The translations under genes were made by a program, and so were the position numbers. From an uncultured Verrucomicrobiota bacterium (GTDB lineage Bacteria; Verrucomicrobiota; Verrucomicrobiia; Limisphaerales; UBA1096), in the NCBI GenBank assembly GCA_913045395.1, contig CAJWPV010000145.1, positions 1 to 5,080 on the forward strand: a DNA stretch of 5,080 bases. Direction: 5' to 3'. Below the pieces are notes generated by a model that saw nothing but the letters and a program-made list of their open reading frames with translations, ran no database searches and was not told where the DNA came from. Of the stretch, positions 1 to 5,080 are shown piece by piece (the first letter of the stretch is position 1; the number at the start of each line of letters is the position of its first letter).

Positions 1-1035
1 CCTTATGTTTATCTGAAAAACGATAAGCCCACCGCTTGGGCGACGGTGACCAAGGCGTTCCACCGACCCGGCCCGTGCGCGGAGAATTTCGAGGCGATCA
101 ACTGCCTACGCGACTTCGCCCGCAAAGCTGGGACGTTCATTGATGCCCGCGCCAAGGAGCGCAACAAACCGTTCTTCCTCTACCTGCCGTTGACCAGCCC
201 TCACACCCCGATCGTTCCCGCCAAGCGTTGGCAGGGCAAATCTGACATCGGGAAATACGGAGATTTCCTAATGGAAACCGACTGGGTCGTTGGCCAAGTG
301 CTGGAGGCACTCGACCGAAATAAATTGGCCAAGGACACCATTGTCATTTTCACCGCCGACAACGGCTGCTCGCCTGCGGCAAAAATCCCGAACCTCATCA
401 AGCAAGGCCACAAGCCGAACGGGGACTGGCGTGGTCACAAAGCCGACATATTCGAGGGTGGCCACCGCACCCCCTTCCTCGTCCGCTGGCCGGACAAAGT
501 CGAAGCCGGCTCAACCTCCAACCAGACCATATGCACCACCGATCTCTTCGCCACCATCGCCGACGTGCTCGGCAAGAGCGACTCCATCCCGGCTAACGCC
601 GCTGAGGATTCGTTTTCCTTCCTGCCCGCACTGCTTGGCCAAGCGCAGGCCAAGCAGCGGCCGTTCACCATTCATCACTCGATCAACGGCTCGTTCGCCA
701 TTCGTCACGGCAAATGGAAACTTGCCCTCTGCCCCGGCTCCGGCGGATGGAGTGCTCCCAAGCCAGCAGCGGCAAAAAAGAACACGAAGTTGGCCACCGT
801 ACAGTTGTACGATTTGGAAAAAGACCCGGCCGAATCGACCAACCTGCAAGCCCAACGCCCGAAACTTGTACAGAACCTTGTCACCACTTTGGCCAAGGCG
901 ATCAAAAACGGCCGCACCACCCCCGGCCAGATTCAAGCCAATGAAGGACATCCCAACACCTTCAGCCAAAAGCTGCTCACCGCCTTCCCCGCACTTGGTC
1001 AATCATCGACGTTGCCCAGGCAGACCGATTTTTGA
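1..1035 (+). CDS. Family S1 sulfatase (arylsulfatase-like), C-terminal part, 5'-truncated by window edge
   Basis: The frame is open from the first base and ends at TGA 1033-1035, giving 344 residues without a start. The GTG at 46 is an internal valine, because the preceding codons (PYVYLKNDKPT) already read like sulfatase sequence. Visible motifs of the alkaline-phosphatase-like fold are PHTP, with a histidine at codon 202 that is an expected active-site residue; TADNG, with Asp at 358 and Asn at 361 that match the calcium ligands; and RGHKADIFEGGHRTP, with Lys at 439 that matches the sulfate-binding lysine. A typical C-terminal subdomain follows (RHGKWKL, then LYDLEKDPAESTNL). These enzymes hydrolyse sulfate esters of sugars or aryl compounds, usually after export. 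The CxPSR/SxPSR maturation site and any signal peptide lie upstream and cannot be checked. The final 50 or so residues are a polar tail. The substrate cannot be assigned. The family is certain; the status as active enzyme depends on the missing part. Confidence 0.96.
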   Translation, partial: PYVYLKNDKPTAWATVTKAFHRPGPCAENFEAINCLRDFARKAGTFIDARAKERNKPFFLYLPLTSPHTPIVPAKRWQGKSDIGKYGDFLMETDWVVGQVLEALDRNKLAKDTIVIFTADNGCSPAAKIPNLIKQGHKPNGDWRGHKADIFEGGHRTPFLVRWPDKVEAGSTSNQTICTTDLFATIADVLGKSDSIPANAAEDSFSFLPALLGQAQAKQRPFTIHHSINGSFAIRHGKWKLALCPGSGGWSAPKPAAAKKNTKLATVQLYDLEKDPAESTNLQAQRPKLVQNLVTTLAKAIKNGRTTPGQIQANEGHPNTFSQKLLTAFPALGQSSTLPRQTDF

Positions 1036-1099
1036 TCTGAATTTACAGGAACCCTTTTTAACGACGATCACGCCAAACGGCCCGTGGCAGGATGATAAA

Positions 1100-1128
1100 G
1101 GCGCCAACAGTCCGTTGACCGTGGCGCC
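1100..1128 (-). terminator. Candidate rho-independent terminator of the minus-strand genes
   Basis: GGCGCCA (1100-1106) and TGGCGCC (1122-1128) form a perfect 7-bp GC-rich stem with a 15-base loop. It begins 25 bases after the acyltransferase stop. Read leftward, the stem is followed by TTTATC, a short and imperfect U tract. On the plus strand no T run follows, so it is less convincing as terminator for the sulfatase gene. The long loop and weak U tract keep this tentative. Confidence 0.4.
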
Positions 1129-1134
1129 CAACAG
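1100..1134. repeat. Near-perfect 11/12-base direct repeat in the convergent spacer
   Basis: GGCGCCAACAG (1100-1110) recurs as GGCGCCCAACAG (1123-1134), differing by one inserted C, with starts 23 bases apart. The GGCGCC core is self-complementary, which is why the pair also makes the hairpin described as a candidate terminator. It lies in the 118-base gap between two convergent genes. Whether this is a local duplication or part of a dispersed intergenic repeat cannot be seen from one window. Confidence 0.6.
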
Positions 1135-1153
1135 CCGCGGAAAACTCTTTCGC

Positions 1154-2548
1154 TCACGTTGAGGTCGCAGATTCTGGATCGTCGAACTTGCCGGGGAAAG
1201 CCTTCCGATACTGCTCGCCCAACTCAGCAACCTGGTTTTTAACAGCCAGATTTTCCGCGCGCAACTCGGCCAACAACTTGGCATTGAACAACAGCTTGGC
1301 CTCCTCTCGCAGCGAGCGCCAAACGACACCGGCATTGATCCAGTAATGGAATGCGAAAATACCGATCAGCGGCATGGCTACGACCGACGCGGTGGCGATT
1401 TTTGCATTTGTTGTGTACTGGTGCAAAGCAAACCAAGCGGCCACATACCAAACTCCATAAAACGGCAAGCCAACCAAAATACGGTAAAGTGACGTGGTCG
1501 TTTTGCCGATGCCCTCGAACTTCGGCGAAATCAGGCGAACCAGGACGAACGGGATTAAGTGAAGCAGCGTCCCAATTAACGCCGGCAGGCCAAACGCAAC
1601 ACGGTAAATCTTGAAGGCGAAGCGCCAAAAAAGAGCCGCGCCAGTATATTGAAATACCGGTGAGTTGATTCGCACTCCCGCTTGGTTAAGCGCCTCCTGA
1701 TGCGCCGCCACCTTGGCCGTAAGGGCCTCGGCTCGCTCCGGATCTTTCGACTCAAAGTAATTGATTGTCTCAGCGATATTTTTCCGCCGCTGTACTCGTG
1801 ACACGGCTCGCACTTTGTCGGCGCTGCCGTACACCGGGGCGAGCCATTCGAGGCCGTCCAAGAGAGGGCCCCATCGGGCGTCGTCCAGGTGCACCACGAC
1901 CGCCTTTAGACGCTCGTCGAGCATGATGGTCAACTGACGCATGGCCTGTTTTTCGTTGCCATCATGTTCGGCAAACCAAGCGGTCGCATCCACCGTCTCG
2001 CCCACAGCCACCCACACGCGACTTCGGAAACGCGGCTTCTCCTCATAATTGATCCCCAACGGCACGACCCAAACCGGCTTGCCTCCGGCCAGTTCCACCG
2101 CCTGCTGCGCGATGCGTGCCGCACCGGTTTTCACCTGCTCGACGTGCGTCAAGTCGTGGCTTTTGCCTTCGGGGAAAATCCCCATCGGTAGGCCCTTGGC
2201 CAGATTCTGCGCCGCCACGCTAAGCGACTCAACGTTGCGCCGCACCGACGACTTGTCGTCCGAAGCACGATATGCGGGGATCATCCCCACCGAGCGCAAC
2301 AGCGCCCCAAGCATCCTGCCCTCGAACAAGGGCGCCTTGGCCATGAACCGAACCGGGCGTTGGGTCGCAATGCCAATCAGCACCGGGTCAATCAGCGAAT
2401 TGGGATGGTTTGCGATGTAAAGGGTGGCCCCTTCGTCCGGCAGTCGCTCAGCGTGCGTCACCCGAATGACCGGGTAATAAAACCGGACCACCCGGCGGAT
2501 CATTCTGCGAAGTAGTGTTCCAAAAAATGAGGATTGGTCGGCGGCCAT
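1154..2548 (-). CDS. PlsC-type 1-acylglycerol-phosphate/glycerol-phosphate acyltransferase with C-terminal membrane region
   Basis: The protein has 464 residues from ATG at 2548. Lysophospholipid acyltransferase motifs are in order: block I NHPNSLIDP (His48, Asp54), block II around FMAKAPLFEG (residues 68-77), block III GIFPEGKSHD (FPEG at 125-128) and block IV VPLG (162-165). The family moves acyl chains onto glycerol-phosphate or lysophosphatidate at the inner membrane in phospholipid synthesis. Block I has His-X5-Asp rather than the usual His-X4-Asp, as I recall for the yeast Gat1/Gat2-like branch, and Thr-Arg of block III is replaced by Lys-Ser. After the catalytic domain come about 150 mostly soluble residues, then hydrophobic segments near 320-339, 359-376 and 384-403, then a charged helical, probably coiled-coil tail (about 413-451). 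It is longer than typical PlsC (about 240 residues). The frame stays open upstream to 2695, but that part overlaps the preceding gene and does not look like protein; 2548 is the first ATG after the 62-base gap. No good Shine-Dalgarno is present. Acceptor and donor are not predictable. Confidence 0.9.
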   Translation of the reverse strand: MAADQSSFFGTLLRRMIRRVVRFYYPVIRVTHAERLPDEGATLYIANHPNSLIDPVLIGIATQRPVRFMAKAPLFEGRMLGALLRSVGMIPAYRASDDKSSVRRNVESLSVAAQNLAKGLPMGIFPEGKSHDLTHVEQVKTGAARIAQQAVELAGGKPVWVVPLGINYEEKPRFRSRVWVAVGETVDATAWFAEHDGNEKQAMRQLTIMLDERLKAVVVHLDDARWGPLLDGLEWLAPVYGSADKVRAVSRVQRRKNIAETINYFESKDPERAEALTAKVAAHQEALNQAGVRINSPVFQYTGAALFWRFAFKIYRVAFGLPALIGTLLHLIPFVLVRLISPKFEGIGKTTTSLYRILVGLPFYGVWYVAAWFALHQYTTNAKIATASVVAMPLIGIFAFHYWINAGVVWRSLREEAKLLFNAKLLAELRAENLAVKNQVAELGEQYRKAFPGKFDDPESATST

Positions 2549-2600
2549 TCGGTTGCAAAGCCAAGCTACCTCTAAGCCGAATGATTGAAAACTGGAAATT

Positions 2601-2614
2601 TTGATAAAAATCAA
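2601..2614. promoter_or_regulatory. Short AT-rich inverted repeat at the propeller/acyltransferase junction
   Basis: TTGAT (2601-2605) and ATCAA (2610-2614) form a perfect inverted repeat around AAAA, overlapping the stop codon of the propeller-protein gene (TGA, 2613-2611). It sits in the 62-base gap before the acyltransferase start. It could be an operator or weak processing hairpin, but a 5-bp AT-rich repeat can easily arise by chance. Confidence 0.2.
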
Positions 2615-3726
2615 CCAAGCAACCGGTCGATGGCCTCTTTTTTGACAAAGTTGCCGACCAACGGCTGCGACAGATCCGGCTGCGATTGCTGCCAACTGGC
2701 CATAATCGCGCCGCTGGTAGCCAGCGTCGAGACGTAGCGACTGCAGCCTGTGCCATGCGGCGAAACGAACAGCGGGAAGTCAACCGAGAGCCGTTGAATC
2801 TTCGGAAACTCAGAATCCCATCCCCAGGCCAGGCCACCAAGTTCCTCACACGAAAAGCCGCGCGGGCGCTTGGACGCAGCCGGGTTTTCATCGAGCGCCC
2901 GCAGGCACTCCGCTCCATCATAAAAATAGAGTGACAACGGCGGCAATGAAGCGAACCGGCCCACCTGTGGCACCGCTAGACGATCCGTTAGGCGGGTACA
3001 GGCAACATCCCAAGTCGCACCGCGCTCGATCATGCAATTCGTATTCATTTTAAACGCATCGGCCCCTTCACTACGGATGGCCAGGCCGGTGTTTGAACTC
3101 GACCAACTGAACGGGTGCGAACAAAACGCAAGCGCCGTCCCGCCGCCCGGTGCGTCGAACACCACCGGATCCTTGATGTGCAACGTCGAGCCGTTGCGCG
3201 AAGATTGAGCCTCTATCATCGTCCCCAAATCCAACCCAGCCACGTCTGTTGCCTTCATGCAATCGATCGACCACACACCGGTTCCAGGCTTCTGGAACGA
3301 CTCCAGTCTGTCCGGATAACAAATCCCCTTCTCCATCGAGACGAACATCTCAAAACCGTCCGGACCGGCGAGCAGTTTGCCCCCCTCGATGGAAACAACC
3401 GGGGCATCTTCGCGGGAAAGGTTCTGTTTTGTGAATGAACGAATCTTGTTGAATGGCCCTTCCGGTGAGGCGGCCTCGAGGATCGCGAATTCCAGCCCGC
3501 GCGCCCCAGCCCCCGTGCCGGTACGTGAGTCACCGTGATTGCGGTAGCGGCCGCAAAGCAAAAATCGCCCCGGCTCCGGTTCGATAATGTTTCCCGAGCC
3601 GAACCAAAAGCCGTCACTGTTTTTCTGCGGCGACACGAGCAGCTTTGCCGCCTCCTGGTCGACCAAGGCCTTGGCCAAGCTCACTAGAGCCTGACTATGT
3701 TGAACGTCTAAAACTTTTCCCGACAT
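2611..3726 (-). CDS. Uncharacterised protein resembling five-bladed beta-propeller glycosidases (GH43/GH32-like fold)
   Basis: The product has 371 residues from ATG at 3726 to TGA at 2611. I do not recognise a named family. Its texture suggests a five-bladed propeller: repeated short beta-strand blocks with turn-rich, aromatic and acidic signatures. Examples are SDGFWFGSGNI (37-47), LLCGRYRNHGDSRTG (56-70), SREDAPVVSIEGG (104-116), LHIKDPVVFD (182-191), FCSHPFSWSSSN (201-212), LAWGWDSEFP (299-308) and LFVSPHGTGCSRYVSTLA (319-336). Candidate acidic catalytic or binding residues are Asp38, Asp107, Asp186 and Glu294/295; this is inference. There is no signal peptide or membrane segment, so a cytoplasmic location is likely, which would fit action on small imported glycosides or a non-enzymatic role. 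It ends 62 bases before the acyltransferase gene and starts 38 bases after the GNAT gene, so co-transcription is plausible. No clear Shine-Dalgarno precedes the start. The coding call is strong; the fold is tentative and the function unknown. Confidence 0.85.
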   Translation of the reverse strand: MSGKVLDVQHSQALVSLAKALVDQEAAKLLVSPQKNSDGFWFGSGNIIEPEPGRFLLCGRYRNHGDSRTGTGAGARGLEFAILEAASPEGPFNKIRSFTKQNLSREDAPVVSIEGGKLLAGPDGFEMFVSMEKGICYPDRLESFQKPGTGVWSIDCMKATDVAGLDLGTMIEAQSSRNGSTLHIKDPVVFDAPGGGTALAFCSHPFSWSSSNTGLAIRSEGADAFKMNTNCMIERGATWDVACTRLTDRLAVPQVGRFASLPPLSLYFYDGAECLRALDENPAASKRPRGFSCEELGGLAWGWDSEFPKIQRLSVDFPLFVSPHGTGCSRYVSTLATSGAIMASWQQSQPDLSQPLVGNFVKKEAIDRLLG

Positions 3727-3764
3727 CTAAAGGGAATGAAATTCAAACCAATCGGCCGCAAAAA

Positions 3765-4208
3765 TCAAGCGGAACCTGTCAGCGATTTTTCCATTTTCGT
3801 GTGTCGCACTTCCCCGAATAACGTATGCCCGTCTCCGGTTGCCACGTATCCATTGCGTAGATAAAATCCAACCGCCGCCTCACGCGCATCGAGAACGATC
3901 GTCCTCATTCCTTGCTGCTTGGCCAAGCGTTCGATCTCGTCAAGCACCGCCTGACCAAGCCCACGACCGCGCAATAACTCTTTCACCGCCATGTAACGCA
4001 CCTGTCCAACATCGGTTTCCACCGCATGCAAACGTCCCACGCAAACTAACCGCTTGGCCTCGTCGTACCCAGCGACATGTGTGGCTGTCACGTCGTGTTC
4101 GTCACGCTCACTGCCTATCGGCTGCCCCCACGGCTCGCGCAGCACACGCCAGCGCAGGTCGTAGTAGACTGCGAACTCCGTCTCAGTCTCCGGGGAACGT
4201 ACTTCCAT
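3765..4208 (-). CDS. GNAT-family N-acetyltransferase
   Basis: The protein has 147 residues, a full-length single GNAT domain. The acetyl-CoA pyrophosphate-binding loop is RGRGLG (80-85), which fits the R/Q-x-x-G-x-G/A consensus, preceded by the strand VRYMAV (70-75) and followed by the helix QAVLDEIERLAKQQG. The C-terminal part ARE-AAVGFYLRNGYVATG (108-125) is the usual motif B region, with Tyr116 a plausible general acid. The N-terminus, YYDLRWRVLREPWGQPIGSERDE, resembles ElaA-like GNAT proteins, whose substrates are mostly unknown. GNAT enzymes transfer acetyl from acetyl-CoA to amines in the cytoplasm. ATG at 4208 is chosen because the fold starts immediately after it. GGGAG lies just upstream but only two bases from the ATG, closer than ideal. 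It is probably the first gene of the minus-strand run and diverges from the dehydratase gene. Confidence 0.92.
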   Translation of the reverse strand: MEVRSPETETEFAVYYDLRWRVLREPWGQPIGSERDEHDVTATHVAGYDEAKRLVCVGRLHAVETDVGQVRYMAVKELLRGRGLGQAVLDEIERLAKQQGMRTIVLDAREAAVGFYLRNGYVATGDGHTLFGEVRHTKMEKSLTGSA

Positions 4209-4322
4209 GTCTCCCGAATGCTCGCTTGGCCAGGCGCCCCGTCCAAATCATTTTTGTCGGCACAGGGAATTTTTCCCCCTAAACTTGCTGTGAATCCACC
4301 GCAAATCCATTAACGTCGGTAC
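4209..4322. promoter_or_regulatory. Divergent intergenic region, presumed promoter area
   Basis: These 114 bases separate the divergently read GNAT and dehydratase genes and must hold the start signals of the dehydratase gene, and probably those of the minus-strand genes. I see no convincing -35/-10 pair on either strand. The only structured element is GGGAA (4265-4269), TTT, TTCCC (4273-4277), a 5-bp inverted repeat near the middle that could be an operator. Its position between two divergent starts is suggestive, but the repeat is short. Confidence 0.35.
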
Positions 4323-5080
4323 GTGAAAATCACCTCTGTCAAAACCCGGCATGCGAACCGCTCCATTTGGGGCCATCTGGCCGAGCGCGAAAAAACACTG
4401 CCGCTGGTGACGCCTTTGGATATTTATCCGCAATTTAAGGAGACCCGTGGATCATGGTTTTGGGACTCCGGGATGGCGGTTGTCCAGATCGAAACCGAGG
4501 AAGGCATCACCGGCTCGGGTTGGTGTGAGGACGGGTGCAGCGCGATTCCGTTGATTGTCGAAAACCACCTAGGCCGGCTCCTAGTAGGGCAGGATGCCGC
4601 CGAAATCGAGGGGCTGTGGGATCGGCTGTTTCGCGCCACCCTGCCCTACGGGCGCAAGGGCGTGGCCCTCCAGGCACTGAGCGCAATCGATCTGGCGCTT
4701 TGGGACCTGGCCGGCAAAGCCGCAGGTAAACCGGTGCATGAACTCCTTGGCGGTCCCGTGAAACCGGACATCCCGGTGTATGCATCGGCGCTGCATCCGG
4801 TCGGCGCCGAGAAAGTGCAAGCCGAGGCCAAGGCCTACGTCGAGGAAGGTTATCAGGCGATGAAAATGCGTTTTCCCTACGGTCCCGGCCACGGCATTGA
4901 CGGCATGCGAGTCAATGAAGAGCACGTCGCAAATGTCCGGGACGCCGTTGGGGATGACATTGAAATCATGGCCGATGCCTATATGGGCTGGGATTTTCTT
5001 TATGCGAAAAAAATGGTGAAGCGATTGGAACCGTACCGGCTGGCCTGGCTTGAAGAGGCGTTCCTGCCGGCTGATCTTAA
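4323..5080 (+). CDS. Mandelate racemase/enolase-superfamily acid-sugar dehydratase, L-rhamnonate dehydratase-like, 3'-truncated by window edge
   Basis: The frame is open from GTG 4323 to the window end, showing 252 residues. An in-frame TAA at 4311 and no other start in between fix the GTG as start. The capping domain (about 1-135) includes TPLDIYPQFKETRGSWFW and AVVQIETEEGITGSGW, and is followed by LSAIDLALWDLAGKAAGKPVHELLGG, the diagnostic linker into the barrel. In the barrel, MKMRF carries a K-x-R pair (Lys181, Arg183) at the usual catalytic-base strand, Asp218 (MADAYMGW) is the expected first magnesium ligand and Glu244 (WLEEAF) the second. Their spacing of 26 matches mandelate racemase (D195/E221). 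The third ligand and the catalytic His/Asp dyad lie beyond the edge. Overall pattern, including a GPxxGxxGMRxN stretch after the base motif, most resembles E. coli RhmD as I remember it (about 400 residues), which dehydrates L-rhamnonate to 2-keto-3-deoxy-L-rhamnonate. Related sugar acids are possible substrates. The superfamily is certain; substrate is inference. Confidence 0.93.
   Translation, partial: MKITSVKTRHANRSIWGHLAEREKTLPLVTPLDIYPQFKETRGSWFWDSGMAVVQIETEEGITGSGWCEDGCSAIPLIVENHLGRLLVGQDAAEIEGLWDRLFRATLPYGRKGVALQALSAIDLALWDLAGKAAGKPVHELLGGPVKPDIPVYASALHPVGAEKVQAEAKAYVEEGYQAMKMRFPYGPGHGIDGMRVNEEHVANVRDAVGDDIEIMADAYMGWDFLYAKKMVKRLEPYRLAWLEEAFLPADL

Noticed and set aside
46..48. GTG at 46 as start of the sulfatase
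   Set aside because: The frame is open to base 1 with sulfatase-like residues before it, and a start here would remove the essential N-terminal active-site region.
511..1002. Minus-strand open frame of 163 codons antisense to the sulfatase
   Set aside because: It has no recognisable domain and is explained by the codon bias of the sulfatase on the opposite strand.
290..1162. Long alternative plus-strand frame inside and beyond the sulfatase gene
   Set aside because: Its translation is rich in Pro, Ser, Arg and Thr, typical of an off-frame reading of GC-rich coding DNA, and it overlaps a certain gene.
2549..2695. N-terminal extension of the acyltransferase to an ATG at 2695
   Set aside because: It would overlap the propeller gene by 85 bases, the extra 49 residues are not family-like, and a good ATG exists at 2548 just before the conserved domain.
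3839..4282. Plus-strand open frame of 147 codons antisense to the GNAT gene
   Set aside because: Low-complexity, His/Arg/Pro-rich translation with no motif; the opposite strand has a clear GNAT domain.
4581..4925. Minus-strand open frame antisense to the dehydratase gene
   Set aside because: The opposite strand encodes unmistakable enolase-superfamily sequence; this frame shows no motif.
1..5080. Defence system, prophage, transposon, CRISPR or RNA gene
   Set aside because: No transposase, integrase, nuclease, long terminal inverted repeats, regularly spaced repeats or tRNA-like cloverleaf were found; all long stretches are explained by ordinary protein genes.

Overview
The window looks like chromosomal DNA from a PVC-type bacterium, most likely Verrucomicrobiota or Planctomycetota and possibly uncultured. 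This is inference. It rests on a Family S1 sulfatase, an acid-sugar dehydratase of the enolase superfamily and an uncharacterised beta-propeller protein in one short stretch, on moderately GC-rich coding DNA, and on mostly weak Shine-Dalgarno sequences. No mobile element, tRNA, rRNA or CRISPR array is visible.

Layout, left to right. (1) Bases 1-1035 (+) hold the C-terminal part of a sulfatase whose N-terminus, with the formylglycine site, lies outside the window. (2) Bases 1036-1153 form a short convergent spacer. It carries a near-perfect direct repeat that can fold into a hairpin and may terminate the leftward transcripts. (3) Three minus-strand genes follow one another and may form an operon, read right to left: a GNAT acetyltransferase (4208-3765), a 371-residue protein that resembles five-bladed beta-propeller glycosidases (3726-2611), and a membrane-associated PlsC-type acyltransferase (2548-1154). 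The gaps are 38 and 62 bases. (4) Bases 4209-4322 are a divergent intergenic region. (5) From 4323 (+) to the right edge runs the first two thirds or so of a mandelate-racemase-type dehydratase that most resembles L-rhamnonate dehydratase.

The flanking sulfatase and sugar-acid dehydratase fit breakdown of sulfated, deoxysugar-rich polysaccharides, a common lifestyle in these phyla, and the propeller protein could belong to the same theme. The acyltransferase and GNAT protein look like housekeeping or accessory functions. No clearly new multi-gene system is visible. The items most worth a second look are the unassigned propeller protein, the atypical acyltransferase with a C-terminal membrane and coiled-coil region, and an apparent excess of the palindrome TTGGCCAA across several genes.
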